Translations under genes and position numbers: made by a program
Source of the DNA: Ahaetulla prasina
Taxonomy: Eukaryota > Chordata > Lepidosauria > Squamata > Colubridae
Direction: 5' to 3'
Assembly (NCBI RefSeq): GCF_028640845.1
Contig: NC_080546.1
Location: 77,370,697-77,434,696 of the forward strand
DNA length: 64,000 nt
Part shown: piece by piece, positions 1 through 10,918 of the stretch
Numbering within the stretch: position 1 is the first letter of the stretch
Layout of the letters: the number at the start of each line of letters is the position of its first letter
The notes under the pieces: model-generated
Told to the model about the DNA's origin: nothing
The model's input: only the letters and a program-made list of their open reading frames with translations
The model's database searches: none

Positions 1-353
1 CGCCAATTCATTACTTTGTCCAAGACAAAAAACCAGGAAGTCCCGCCTCCTATTTATAATCTCTGCAGATGTCACTGCATGACAATCATGACTTGGCTTC
101 CTCCCAACGCTGTTTCTGCTGCGCGCGTCGGTCACGCCTCCGCAGCCTTGCATCACTCCAAAACTGTTCTTGGGGCGTTGCCAAATCAGAAGAAGGCTCC
201 AGAGAATCAGGCCTTGCCGGCCCCTCCTCCTCCCTTTGAGTGGGTGCCAGGGAGGGAGAGGGCTCAAGAGAAGCAGGGCTTGCCAGGTCTTCTCCCTCAC
301 TTTCTGAATCATCCGAGTCCAGGAGTCTGGGTCCAGGAACCTGGGTCACAACA
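1..353 (-). mobile_element. LTR, partial, runs off the window start
   Basis: This is the right-hand part of an LTR in minus orientation. It ends in CACAACA, so it would begin TGTTGTG on the minus strand. A minus-strand TATA-like box lies at about 51-60. It contains a minus-strand open frame (86-379) rich in acidic and proline residues, like the frames inside the other minus-strand LTRs here. The other end lies outside the window, so its target duplication cannot be tested. Family unassigned. Confidence 0.6.
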
Positions 354-664
354 GATCTGCCAATAGAATTGGAAGTCACGAAATGTAAAAGAGCGTATTA
401 AATACAAAACAGATACAGTTTGATATTTTTGTGAGAACCAGATAGGTTGTAGGATGACATAGTTCATCATTTGACAACTTTAAGTCAGAAGATTATCAGA
501 ATTTAGTGGCCTGATATGATCTCTGCATACAACACCATTTCTTTTTTTTTTCTATTGAAAGTTTTATTGCAGTAAAAGTGTGCAGAGAAGACCCACAAAG
601 ACGGTGAAGGGTCTGTAGGCTAAATTTTATGATGAACAGTTGAGGGAACTAGGTATGTCTAGCC

Positions 665-800
665 CAAGGGTCTGCAAACTTGGTTCTTTTAAGACTTGTG
701 GACTTCAACTCCGATAGCTCCTCAGCCAGCTTTGCTGGCTGAGGAACTCTTAAGAGTTGAAGTCCACAAGTCTTAAAAGAGCCAAGTTTGCAGATCCCTG
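665..800. mobile_element. Foldback hAT MITE (136 bp)
   Basis: A near-perfect palindrome: the left arm (about 670-728) is mirrored by the right arm (about 737-796) around a short GC loop. It is flanked by the perfect 8-bp duplication GTCTAGCC at 657-664 and 801-808, the hallmark of hAT transposition. Relatives occur at 31536-31641 and 33791-33908, with a half copy at 21036-21095. Confidence 0.85.
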
Positions 801-900
801 GTCTAGCCTATTGAAGAAAGGATTATGGAGGACATGATAACCATCTTCTGATACTTGAGGGGCTGTCACAGCAAACACTGCATTGACTTATTCTCCAAAG

Positions 901-1673
901 CAGGGGTCACCAACCTTTTGGATCTCAGGGACCACTAAATTCATAATTTTAAAACCCGTGGACCATTAATATGATCTGCCTAATGACCGGCTGGGTGGGT
1001 GTGGCAAGGTGGTCATGTGACTGGGTGGGCGTTTCCAATTCAATGTCACTCACGTCGAGGGACACCTTGCCAGCCTCTACTCGCTAGTCCTCACCTGCCC
1101 GCTCCGGCTCTTTAGGGCCCCAACGGGAAGCAGTTGCTGGAACTAAACAGCCACCCTGAGAAAGAGTTGGCAAAACAGCTGACTCAGTTCAAATTGGATC
1201 TAACCGAGAAGGAGGCTCAGCAGAAGCACCTCACTGAGGACTAGGAACATAGGCTTTCCAAACAGAGGGAAGATCTGTGGGAGTGCAAGGCCAGGAACCA
1301 GCGCCTGGCGGCTCAGTGGGCTGAGATGGTCAGCCAGTTCCAGGCCATGATGAAGTCCCACTGGAACAAGGCCCTTCGGCTCTTCGCCACCAGCGGCCCT
1401 TCCCTCCAGCCTTCTCCTGAAGCCCCCCCCCACACCAGGAGGCTGAAGCAGACCCCAAGTCGGAAATTTCTGGCCCCTTCTGACCCACACAAAAAGATCC
1501 CAAAGGGGGAGACTCTCTGTAGCAACACAAACATTCATTGCACGTATCCAGCCCAGGGCCATAGTTTGAGGACCCCTGATTTAGTGCAATATAAAAAAAT
1601 GCAAATAATTTTTTGGGGACCACCAAAATTTTCTCACAGACCACCAGTGGTCCACGGTCAGTGGTGACCGCTG
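901..1673. mobile_element. Non-autonomous hAT element (773 bp) with foreign insert
   Basis: It begins caggggtcaccaacc and ends ggtgaccgctg (imperfect inverted termini). It is flanked by the perfect 8-bp duplication CTCCAAAG at 893-900 and 1674-1681. The outer 100-150 bp look like ordinary non-coding hAT ends (phrases such as gggaccac). The middle (about 1050-1520) is GC-richer and coding-like, and is described separately as a captured gene fragment. No transposase is recognisable. Confidence 0.85.
1135..1520 (+). pseudogene. Captured coiled-coil gene fragment inside a hAT element
   Basis: From about 1138 one + frame reads as a charged, heptad-like coiled coil: runs such as KELAKQLTQFKLDL, KEAQQKHLTED, then an in-frame TAG near 1242, then RLSKQREDL, MVSQFQAMMKSHW and a proline/serine-rich tail with SRKFLAPSDPH. 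This is protein-like and unlike the flanking transposon ends. Its style suggests a centrosomal or cytoskeletal coiled-coil protein, but I could not identify the donor gene. No intron is visible, so it may be one exon or a processed transcript. The stop codon and lack of a proper start argue against function. Confidence 0.5.
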
Positions 1674-2154
1674 CTCCAAAGCATTAGAGGACAGGAGAAG
1701 AAATAACGAGTGGAAGCTTGTTAAAGAAAGACCGAGCCTAGAAGTAAGGAGAAATTTTCTGAACATGAGAACAAATAATCATGGAACAACTTACATCCTG
1801 GAGTTGTAGCTGTTCCATAACTGGAGTTTTTCAAAAATAGATTGAACAACTATTATACAGGGATGGTGTAAGATCTTTTGCTTTGAGAAAGGGGTTGGAC
1901 TAGAAGATCTTCCATCTCCATGTTCCTTACTTCATTTAAATAATCTGGAATAATTTTTCTGATAAAGTATTTGTTTATTTGTTGAAAAGAAATCCTCCTG
2001 CATTTTTCTATCAATGTCATCATTTAATTTGAAGGAAAAAAAAATTCCAACAAGAATTTCAAATTCTCATAAGTATACAGTATGTGGTATTTCTGCACTT
2101 ATCTACACTATTTAGAGGGTGACCAAGAGATATGGTTTCTCATATTTCACTTAT

Positions 2155-2505
2155 GAATGCGGTGGCTTAGTGGCTAAGACGCTGAGCTTGTTCATTGAAA
2201 GGTCGGCAGTTCAGTGGTTCGAATCCCTAGTGCTGCGTAACGGGATGAGCTCCCGTTACTTGTCCCAGCTTCTGCCAACCTAGCAGTTCGAAAGCACTTT
2301 AAAAATGCAAGTAGAAAAATAGAGACCACCTTTGATGGGAAGGTAACAGCGTTCAGTGTGCCTTTGGCATTTAGTCATGCTGGCCACATGACCATGGAGA
2401 TGTCTTTGGACAGCGCTGGCTCTTCAGCTTTGAAACGGAGATGAGCACCTCCCCCTAGAATCGCGAACGACTAGCACTTATGTGTGAGGGGAACCTTTAC
2501 TTAAA
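2155..2505 (+). mobile_element. Sauria-type SINE, nearly full length
   Basis: A tRNA-derived head (ggtggcttagtggctaagac, with the B-box-like ggttcgaatccc) is followed by a body containing tcccagcttctgccaacc and ggccacatgacc. The tail includes gatgagcacc and gaacctttac. This is the layout of the squamate Sauria SINE, whose tail is shared with Bov-B LINEs. The 3' repeat (CCTTTA) is short here. Several point differences from the other copies suggest an old insertion. Confidence 0.85.
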
Positions 2506-2785
2506 GATATAATCACAAAAATCTTTCTAATGAGCTTTTTAGTTGTAGGGTTAACATATATTTCATCGTCAATGTCAAGGCTCATACTTACAAACATAAA
2601 TCCTACAACCACTGTAACACTTACCACAATGCATTTAAGTTATAGGAATATACTGTAGCTGTCCGTAGAGCATCATCATTCAGGTTGACTGACAGACTGA
2701 TATGGCCATATGTATCAAGGATGCTTCATAGTTTTCTGACAGGTCCGTGTATTCATTTGCAGATTACATCTTTCTTAAATCTTGA

Positions 2786-3015
2786 AAAGTTACCTAAAGT
2801 GACTTACGACCATTTTTCCCACTTATGACCATTGTAGTGTACCCATAGTCACCTGGCTAAAATTCAGATGTTTGACATCAGGTTCATATTTATGACAGTA
2901 GCAGTGTCCCAGGGTCATGTGATCAACTTCTGGAACCTTTTGACAAGCAAAGTCAATGAGAAAGCCAGATTCACTTAACAACGGTGTTACTAACTTAAGA
3001 ACGGTAGTGATTCTT
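2786..3015 (-). mobile_element. TA-type MITE fragment (aagtcaaggact family)
   Basis: In reverse complement this matches the interior of the better preserved element at 40527-40912. Shared phrases include the taagtgaatctgg type, gtcacatgacc and catctgaattt. The terminal inverted repeats are eroded. Confidence 0.6.
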
Positions 3016-5004
3016 CAACAGAGTAGCTGCTATTAGATGACAACTGAGGGAAAAGTAGAAATCAAATGGAACTACTAGTCTCTCGACAGAGTTAACTGTT
3101 TTCCATCATTTGCTACTGCTGCCAAATGGATAGTGTTCATGATGAATAATATGCATATTTCTGAACTTCAGACCATAAAACTGGCCGAGCATGTCAAATT
3201 GTGAGTCAAGCTACCAGGGTCAATGACAGCACCTTAGGAGTGGAAAGTAAGAGTCCCAAATGAAGATTAAAAGGAAGTTGGTGGGTGGGACAGAATTATT
3301 CTTTTGCTATCACAGCGCATAAAACAAGCAGGAATTTCATGAAATCATCAGTGATGAATTTGGACCACAGAATAAAAAACGCCCTTTGGAATGTGGCTTT
3401 CTAAGAGGTCAGCTATTTAATCTGGTGCCTAATGAAGTTCAGTCATTTCTCTTATGACACTTGATTTTTTCCTTCTAAGCCTCTAGTTGAGGTTTAGATT
3501 TGATGAACCCAAATTAACTCTGCCAAAACCACTAATACCAACTTTCATGTCCAATTCTGAGGAAAAAAATGCTACTTGTCTCATCCAATTCAGGTTAAAT
3601 AAGCCATCAATAGTGTCAGGTTTCTTAGGTGCGTCCTGCAGATATAAACTTTACTGATCTGTCATTTAGATTCTTGAAATGTCTACTTAATAGCAAACAG
3701 AGGTCTTCCTTTGCAGGGGCCTACAAATAAATCTTCTGGGAGCTGGGGTTACAGACTGTTTCAACCTCACAATCCAATATATTCTGAAGTCAAAAGAAAT
3801 AGTGAGCTCTAAAAAAGCCCAGTATTCTAAGTATAAAAACACATCATTTAATATAAATAGATAGAAAACAGTGTGTGTTAAGGTAAAAATATAACAATGT
3901 GAAGTTTATGAAAAAATACAGACTGATGAGGAAACAGAACATGCTTATTGTATGAACACATCCAAAATTAATACAGATCACAAAAATTTTCATTTTTTAA
4001 ATATCTATGTTTAAAAGAAGCAAGTTATTACTATAACATTCACACTGTGAATCTTCACACCCAAAGGTAGCTAATATTGTGAAAGATGTCTTGAATTTCT
4101 TTTTTCCAAATAATTTTATCAAAAATTATAAATGGAAAGAATAAGTTGACACCAGCTACAAAAAATACAAACATAAAAGTACCAAAAGAAAAATTGGGTG
4201 TGAAAAAGAAAAAAAGGAAAGAAAAAAGAGAAAAAGATGGAGAAAAAAACCTTATTCCTTTAGGTAAAAACAATGTTACTTGTTTATTACTATCTCTAAA
4301 TAAAATTATCTTCTCCTTCTGTTCATTTCTTAGATAAACTCTTAAATATAAAAAAGACCAAATGCTATACAATCAGTATTTGACAGTAACAGTCCTGTAA
4401 GGAAACAGACATAATTATTTTCTTCTTTTAAGGCTGATCAAACAAGCTAATCTTATAAACCTTCCCTAAATTTTTAAAATTTGTTCAAAAAAAGTCTCAG
4501 AGGTAATTTGCTGGTGAGGTTTTTCAAAGCAAAACCCATTTTTACAGATTTCTTTTGTATCGGTAAGTAAAATTTACTCCTTTATCACTTCTGAAAAAGT
4601 CCTTTCGAATCTTAGCAGAGCTCTTTTGCCTATCCAGAAGAGAGAGAGAAAAACCTAAAACAGTTTCCTTCTTTAACATTTATTCGTCCCCTTTAAGGAA
4701 TAAGCAATCCATTGGTATTGATTAGTATTACATTTGAAACTCCCTTCTCATTGATTTCATAGACATCCACTGCAGCTTGTTCTTATTTTGCAACTTCATT
4801 AGAATACGCTTTGCTAATTTGATCAACCATTTTGTCCAAAAACCTGAATGATTTCTGTTCTGTTTTCTTTTTTTCCCTGGTGCTAGTGTCCAGTCTTCAA
4901 GGGCTCCTTATCATTTTTTTTTTTTTTAAAAAGCAATCTCCATTTTTCAATGCAAAAATATATTCTAAATAATTCAAAACTGTAATCTCTCTGGTCCCTT
5001 AATC
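3016..5004. other. No gene or clear repeat seen
   Basis: AT-rich sequence with frequent stops in all frames. I see no splice-bounded open frame and no recognisable transposon. The short ORFs around 4055-4372 are by-products of A/T-rich runs. Probably old intron or intergenic DNA. Confidence 0.5.
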
Positions 5005-5299
5005 CAGGGGTGTCAAACTCAAGGCCTGGGGGCCAGATCCGGCCCATGAAGTGCTTAGATTTGGCCCTCGGGGCAGCCCTGGAAATGGTGAAGGACCGGC
5101 CTGCGATGCTTCTGTTAGCGAAATGGAGTTTGGAAGGGCCACGCATGACCCTCCCAAGCTCCATTTTCACTGGCAGAGTGCTCGGACCACCACAGAAGCC
5201 TCTGACATGAGTGACATTGAGCTGGCCACACCCACCCTGGCCACGCCCCCTGCCCCCCCTGAGGTCAGACCTCAATGAAATCGAGTTTGTCACACCCTG
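5005..5299. mobile_element. hAT MITE (295 bp, caaggcctg family)
   Basis: It begins caggggtgtcaaactcaagg and ends tttgtcacaccctg, forming complementary termini. It is flanked by the perfect 8-bp duplication CCTTAATC at 4997-5004 and 5300-5307. The interior is GC-rich non-coding DNA. A relative lies at 24049-24422. Confidence 0.85.
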
Positions 5300-5307
5300 C
5301 CTTAATC

Positions 5308-5887
5308 CATGGTTAACTTTTCAAAATCCACATGCTAAGCCTCCTTTTGCTGCAGAGTTGAAATCATATATTTTTAAAATGTTTAAAATAAAATTTACAG
5401 CATTGCCTTTTAAAAGGAGGTGCAGACTCACCAAATAAATACAGTAAAACCTTCCCAGTTCAAACGGTCATAATCTTTCTAATATAGAAAGAAATTTTAA
5501 AAAACCCCAAAAAGTAACTAAGGTATAAGGCTTGGCAAAGTTTAATGGTTGCTTTGCAAGTGCGAACTTGATGTAATTCCCAACTCCTAGTCACTCTGCT
5601 CATTAGCCAACTATAAAAACAGCAGTTTCCATGGTCTACTCAGGAGAAGCAGCTTAAAGTTATTTCCTTTTCTCCAGGGAAATTATGCCAGCTTGAAGCC
5701 AGCATCCAGCTGTGATTCCCCTCACAAAAGTTATCTTGCTAGCCAACAAAAGCCGCTGAGATGTCAACTCACGGTAGCACTTATGGGAAATAGAAAGATG
5801 TTTTAAATTTCTAATAAGGATACCTAATGACCACATGATTTAATTTTTACCCTCATTTCTTTAGTAACAGAGTAGCTGCACAGAGGT
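5308..5887. other. No gene or clear repeat seen
   Basis: Moderately AT-rich unique-looking DNA with no open frame that could be a supported exon. Confidence 0.45.
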
Positions 5888-5889
5888 TA

Positions 5890-6499
5890 CAGTAGTGGCC
5901 AAAATTATGGAAACCTTTTGGGAAAAGTGTATTTTCTAAAACTAGCTAATAACACCACTTTTTTGGGGTGGAGTAATACCATATAATTATATATCAATGG
6001 AAAGATAATTTAATCAAGAATGTAATGCAATAACTTTTATGGAGGATTTGCTATTAGAATAGCAGTTACAGTATAAAGAAGAAAAGTGAAACACGTAGAA
6101 AAATTGAGATACACAAAAATTATCACCATAGGAAAAATGAGATATACAAAAATTATCACATCAGTTAATAGTTGGGTACCTTTAGCATGAATGACAGCTT
6201 TACAATGTCTTCCCATGGAATGAACCAAGTCTTCTAGTTCTGCAGCTGTTATAAATTGAAACCAAGATTCAATGATAGCTTCTATTAACTGGGTTTTACT
6301 GCTGGGTTGCTTCTGACTAAGAAGTTTCTTTAGTCGGCACCATAGATTTTTCAATTGGGTTAAGGTCTGGGCTATTCCCAGGCCATTCCAGCAGTGGAAT
6401 ATGATTATTTTGAAACTCCAAAAAAAGGTACTGTTATTAGCCATCAAACCTCAAAAATACACTTTTCCCAAAAGGTTTCCACAATTTTGGACACTACTA
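5890..6499 (-). mobile_element. Internally deleted Tc1/mariner element (610 bp)
   Basis: Long terminal inverted repeats of about 45 bp, left at about 5890-5935 and right at about 6455-6499, are flanked by TA at 5888-5889 and 6500-6501. The minus strand keeps the C-terminal end of a Tc1-like transposase in the ORF at 6037-6447: NLWCRLKKLLSQKQPS, then LIEAIIESW, ITAAELEDLVHSMG and RCKAVI-like residues, corresponding to the region around the last catalytic acid of the DDE domain. The N-terminal DNA-binding and first catalytic regions are gone, so it is not autonomous. Confidence 0.85.
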
Positions 6500-6522
6500 T
6501 AAAGTAGATTTAGCTCCATTGT

Positions 6523-6860
6523 AAAAGGTAAAGATAAAGGAGTCCCTGCAGACTTTACTAGTCATGGTCAACTATAGTGGATGGTGCTCATCTCCATTTC
6601 AAGGCCATTAAACCAGCACTGTCTGAAAACATTTACATATCATATGGCCAGCATGACCTCATGGACCACTGTTACCTTCCCATTGAAGTGGTACCTATTT
6701 ATCTACTCACATTTGCATGCTTTCGAACTGCTAGGGTTGCAGGAGATGGGACGAGGATAGGAGCTCACCCCATCGCATGGAACTCAGGTATCAAACCTAG
6801 GCTGTCAGGTTTCCTAACAGCAAGCCTAGCATCTTAACTGCTAAGTCACCATGCCACCCC
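6523..6860 (-). mobile_element. Sauria-type SINE, diverged
   Basis: Minus-strand copy. The CCTTTA-like tail is at about 6523-6541 and the tRNA-like head lies at about 6790-6860 (gctaagtcaccatgccaccc). It is more diverged than the copies at 2155 and 37462, with several substitutions in the body. It abuts the Tc1 element. Confidence 0.8.
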
Positions 6861-7132
6861 AACTACCTTGTAGGGACTCCAAAACTCCTCTCATAATCCT
6901 GCTTCATTTGGTATATGCTGCTGCCATATATTTCCCCCCTCTCCCAGAAAGCCTCTGTGCAATTAACTTATCTTTATTTGGCATATATTAATTGTGGGAG
7001 TAATCCTTTTCTAGAATGAGCACCGCTGGTTCATTGAATAAATCTAGCACAATGCTGGAAAAGAGATACCTTGCCTATGATTTCAGAGTGAGCGACTAAC
7101 ATTGGAAAATACACTGCAAGGCGAAATTGACA
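6861..7132. other. No feature seen
   Basis: Short unique-looking spacer between repeats. Confidence 0.4.
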
Positions 7133-7234
7133 GTTATTGTTGTTGTTAGTTGCAAAGTCATGTCCAACCCATCACGACCCCATGAACAATGTTCCTTCCT
7201 GTCCTCTACCACCCTCTGGAGTCCATTTAAGCTT
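7133..7234 (+). mobile_element. BovB-like LINE 3' scrap
   Basis: The phrase aagtcatgtccaacccatcacgaccccatg (partly shown) followed by tggagtccatttaagct resembles the 3'UTR of Bov-B/RTE elements, which are abundant in squamates. It is only about 100 bp, so clade assignment rests on recognition of this phrase. A (CA)n tract follows at 7243-7262. Confidence 0.45.
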
Positions 7235-7277
7235 AAAATTGATACACACACACACACACACACATATATACACATAC

Positions 7278-7626
7278 AGGTAAAGGTTCCCCTCGCACAT
7301 ATGTGCAAGTCGTTCCCGACTCTAAGGGGCAGTGCTCATCTCCGTTTCAAAGCTGAACAGCCAGTCCTGTCTGAAGACGTCTCCGTGGTCTTGTGGCTTG
7401 TGGATTCAATGCCAAAGGCGCACGGAACGCCAAAGGTGTTCTCACCAAAGGTGGTCCCTATTTTTCTATTTGCATTTTTTACGTGCTTTCAAACTGCTAG
7501 GTTGGCAGAAGCTGGGACAAGTAACAGGAGCTCACCCCATTACATGGCACTAGGGATTCGAACCGCTGAACTGCTGACCTTTTGATTGACAAGCTCAGCG
7601 TCTTACCCACTAAGCCACCGCGTCCC
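7278..7626 (-). mobile_element. Sauria-type SINE, nearly full length
   Basis: Minus-strand copy from the tail (aggtaaaggttcccctcgca) to the tRNA-like head (taagccaccgcgtccc). Body landmarks are in the expected order. It lies between two microsatellites, (CA)n on the left and (TG)n(TA)n on the right. Confidence 0.85.
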
Positions 7627-7628
7627 TT

Positions 7629-7710
<82 letters not shown>

Positions 7711-7768
7711 GATTTGTTTTCTGAGCCAACCCAATCAGTTCAAACCCCCACTAGCAGTTAAAAGGAAG

Positions 7769-7840
<72 letters not shown>

Positions 7841-7990
7841 GTTTTCTGAGGTTTTCACGGGTGTTTGTATGTAGATCTTTGGTTGTTCGGGTTTTCTCCC
7901 GTGTAAAATTGGAAGTGTCTTGGCGACGTTTCGACGAAGAAGCACGAAGTTGAAGCCTGAAGATGACGAATGAGACTTAAACGTTGCCAA

Positions 7991-8060
<70 letters not shown>
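7629..8060. repeat. (TG)n(TA)n / (AT)n microsatellite cluster
   Basis: Three long alternating tracts: TG then TA at about 7629-7706, AT at about 7771-7840, and AT at about 7993-8060. Pure AT tracts of this length can extrude as cruciforms, and they flank the foldback sequence at 7845-7994. The apparent ORFs here, such as 7751-7990 and 7855-8121 on the minus strand, are IYIYIY translations and not genes. Confidence 0.9.
7845..7994. repeat. Foldback repeat between AT microsatellites
   Basis: The inverted arms are 7916-7931 (tgtcttggcgacgttt) and 7979-7994 (aaacgttgccaagaca), with one mismatch. The loop contains cgaagaagcacgaagttgaag. The left part (ttttcacgggtgtttgtatg) looks like an interspersed repeat common in reptile genomes. 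No target duplication can be read because both sides are AT repeats. Confidence 0.55.
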
Positions 8061-8064
<4 letters not shown>

Positions 8065-8514
8065 CAATAGAAGTTTAACAAAATCCAAGCAGGAATAGCT
8101 CCCTTGTACACAATATATCACAGAGCAAAGCTCAATTAGACATCTGGAATATGGTTTGTAGGGCTTAAGTAGGAGTTAACAACAATTACTAATCTTTGAT
8201 GCAAAGTTTAAATATTTAAACTGCGGCTAGTGGTTGAGGAAACAATCAGAATGGAAAGTGGGGGGATTGTATCAGTACAAAGTCTTTTTCTTAACTGTGT
8301 TTTAAAAAAATCAAACTGTAGCAATTTTTAATCTTGATGGGTTTTTTCCTCCTATTTTTGTATTTCTACCCACACAACACTGATTTTTTTTTAAAGGCAG
8401 GATTTTAAATGCCTATTATATTTATCAAGAGCAGACCAAAAAAAGGAGAAGGAATAAATTGTTTTTGGAAAAGGTTGGTTTTGGTCCTCTGGTCTCTCCA
8501 TCCAAACTTCATAG
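8061..8514. other. No gene seen
   Basis: Unique-looking AT-rich spacer. Confidence 0.4.
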
Positions 8515-8895
8515 AAATTTATTTATTTATTTTATTTTATTTATTTATTTGTCACAACAGTATATATAAGCATAAGCATGAAATAACTATACGATATATA
8601 AGCATATATATAAGCATAAGTATGTAATAACTATAAGAAATTGGATACAATCAAAGGGAACAATAGGACAGGAACGGTAGGCACGCTTGTGCTCTTAGCA
8701 CACCCCTTACAGACCTCTTAGGAATGGGGTGAGGTCAATAGTAGATAGTTTTTGGTTAAAGCTTTGGGGATTTTGGGAAGAGACCACAGAGTCTGGTAGT
8801 GCGTTCCAGGCATTGACATACATCCAAACAAATTCCGAACAAAATCGGAACAAATATGCAAAAAATCTTTGCATCCAAACAAATTCACCCAACCA
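8515..8895 (-). mobile_element. CR1-group LINE 3' end (same family as 11905-12496)
   Basis: Minus-strand fragment with a (TTTA)n tail at 8518-8550. The minus ORF 8707-8892 contains VNAWNALPDSVVSS and the terminal TPFLRGL, the C-terminus of a LINE reverse-transcriptase ORF. It matches the decayed + strand copy at 11905-12496. Strongly 5'-truncated. Confidence 0.75.
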
Positions 8896-9354
8896 GATCC
8901 CAGCTCATAAAATAAAATAGGATCTCCTACACCATAACTAGATTCACTGATCTACTCTGATGTCTACATTCACTGGATTTGTTTTCTCCATGATGTGGAT
9001 TGACAAACCAGCTTCTCTCTTTTAACTCTTTCAGTATCTGAGCATTTTGGAAACAAAATCTCATCCTATTTACTACACTGTGATGTCACATGCATCTTAA
9101 TTCACCTCAGATCAATTTGGGTGCTGTGTAATTCCACTTAGGGACTAAATCTGAACATTCAGTTCAGAAATCCAAATATCTGTCTTGCCTTACTATAACT
9201 GCAAAACAAAACAAAACCCAAAAACCCCAAAGCCTTTGAACTTATTGAAAAATAGCATTGAAATAAATGTGACTAAAAATCCTAAACACTCCCAAGAGCA
9301 AATAAATATATGTTCTATTTTCAGGAACGCTAGTTGTTAAATTTGCACGGGAGG
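8896..9354. other. No gene seen
   Basis: AT-rich spacer with no supported feature. Confidence 0.4.
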
Positions 9355-9362
9355 GTGATTTC

Positions 9363-9589
9363 CAGAGCTGGTATTCAGCAAGTTTGGACCAGTTCACCCA
9401 AACCAGTAGCAGAAATCATGGGTGGGCCAGCCCACCTGTCCTGGCTCTATGCCATCCTATTTAAGCACGTTTTTGAAACCGGGCGCATGCACAGAAGGCG
9501 CATGCGTCAGCAAAGCACATGCGTGGAAGGACGGGCGCATGCATGGACATTTGCAAACCAGTAGGAAAAGTAAGAGAATATCACCCCTG
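9363..9589. mobile_element. hAT MITE (227 bp, accggtt family)
   Basis: It begins cagagctggtattcagc and ends atcacccctg. It is flanked by the perfect 8-bp duplication GTGATTTC at 9355-9362 and 9590-9597. The interior has gcgcatgc runs. It belongs with the elements at 15871, 19207, 24674, 27281 and 35068. Confidence 0.8.
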
Positions 9590-9595
9590 GTGATT

Positions 9596-9672
9596 TCCTT
9601 CCTTCCTTCCTTCCTTCCTTCCTTCCTTCCTTCCTTCCTTCCTTCCTTCCTTCCTTCCTTCCCTCCCTCCCT
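9596..9672. repeat. (TTCC)n microsatellite
   Basis: About 16 TTCC units followed by CCCTCCCTCC. The minus-strand reading EGRKEGRK inside a 279-aa ORF (9457-10296) is a translation of this repeat. Confidence 0.95.
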
Positions 9673-9917
9673 GATAAATGCAAGGATGTTCAAGAAGTTC
9701 TGAAGATAAACCAAAGCAGAAAAGGCGTTTTGTTTTGTTTTCTTCCAACTCAATTGGAAGCATTGGTATACGGTTAACATGTAGAAAATGCAAGGGAAAA
9801 AATGGAGAATATGGAGGCAAAAGGACGTCATATTTAGCCTTTTCCAAGTAGGCTTTTCGTTCATAATGCTCCATGGTCGTAGAAACTCCACCAACCTTCT
9901 TTCAATATCCTTACTGC

Positions 9918-10243
9918 CAGAGGCGGGTTTCAGCAGGTTCTGCCCAGTTCTGGAGAACCGGTAGTGGAAATTTTGAATAGTTTGGAGAACCGGTAGTAAA
10001 AATTCTGACTGGCCCTGCCCCGCATCTATTCTCTGCCTCTTGAGCCCCAGCTGATCGGGAGGAAATGGGGATTTTGCGGTAACCTTCCCTTGGAATGGTG
10101 TGGGAATGGAGATTTTACAGTATCCTTCCCCTGCCACGCCCAGCAAGCCACGCCCAGCAAGCCATGCCATGCCCAGCAAGCCACGCCCACAGAAGCGGTA
10201 GTAAAAAAATTTGAAACCCTGTTTCACTCCTAAGGGAGTGCTG
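9918..10243. mobile_element. hAT MITE (accggtt family), older copy
   Basis: It contains the family landmarks gcaggttctg, gagaaccggtagt (twice) and repeated ccacgcccagcaagcc. The ends are eroded: cttactgc at 9910-9917 and tttactcc at 10244-10251 agree at 6 of 8 positions as a possible target duplication. A 14-bp sequence (actcctaagggagt type) is duplicated near the right end. Confidence 0.6.
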
Positions 10244-10456
10244 TTTACTCCTAAGGGAGAGAACAAAGACTTCAATGTACTGGAGCAAACTTTCAACGTA
10301 TAATTTCAATACCTACACATATAAGAGAGACCTAGTAAATTTATTCAGCAAGGGTTCCGATGATAGCACTATGGTATATTTCTCTCGCTCTTCTCCAATC
10401 TGGTGTTATCGTTATAGAGAGAGCTGGAAAGAAATGCATCCAGACTTACTTAGGGC

Positions 10457-10910
10457 TGGGGTGGGTTTCAAAAATATTAGCAAGGGGTTCTCTGCCCTCT
10501 TGCTGGGTGGATGTCGGCATGGTGGGGATAGCCTAGTTGGTCTCCTGCACCGTGGGGGGTGGGCATTTTTGCCCTCCCCAGGTTCCGGAGGTTTTTCTTG
10601 AGCCTCTGGAAATGTGAAATCAGTCGCTCCGGAGGCCCTCTGGAGGCCAGAACAGGCCTTCCTAAACTTCTGGTAGGCCCGTGTTTCGCCTTCCTCAAGC
10701 CTCCTCACACACCCTGCACTTACCTGCATCCAGAGGACCACGTGAGGACTCCTGGGAGGGGCAGGGTGGGGCCACGTGAGGACTCCTGGGAGGGGCAGGG
10801 TGGGGTGGGAGGGGCCAGCCAGGAGTGGGATTTGGGGGTTCTCCAAACTGCACAGAATCTTAGCTAGAGGTTCTCCCGAACCCCTGCGAACTCCCAGCAG
10901 CCCACCCCTG
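10457..10910. mobile_element. hAT element (454 bp)
   Basis: It begins tggggtggg (one base lost from the usual caggggtggg) and ends cagcccacccctg. It is flanked by the perfect 8-bp duplication CTTAGGGC at 10449-10456 and 10911-10918. A 34-bp unit around 10738-10804 (tgaggactcctgggagggg) is tandemly duplicated inside it. The minus ORF of 217 aa over this region is a transposon by-product. It is the same subfamily as 33324-33743. Confidence 0.8.
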
Positions 10911-10918
10911 CTTAGGGC

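Larger units (their letters stand above)
575..1930 (+). mobile_element. CR1-group LINE 3' end, split by two hAT insertions
   Basis: This is the 3' part of a CR1-type non-LTR retrotransposon in three pieces: 575-664, 809-892 and 1682-1930. It shows the conserved run from the end of the reverse-transcriptase ORF (a frame corresponding to VQRR...GLE, then LMKRR and FQYLRG-like codons) to the 3'UTR phrase ggttggactagaag. Both interruptions have perfect 8-bp duplications, so they post-date this CR1. The reading frame is badly decayed. Confidence 0.75.

Noticed and set aside
901..1673. The captured fragment as a real exon of a host gene at this locus
   Set aside because: It lies inside a transposon with a perfect target duplication and contains an in-frame stop near 1242; no splice sites at its edges.
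9457..10296. 279-aa minus-strand open frame
   Set aside because: It reads through the (TTCC)n microsatellite (EGRK repeats) and two hAT MITEs; no domain, no splice context.
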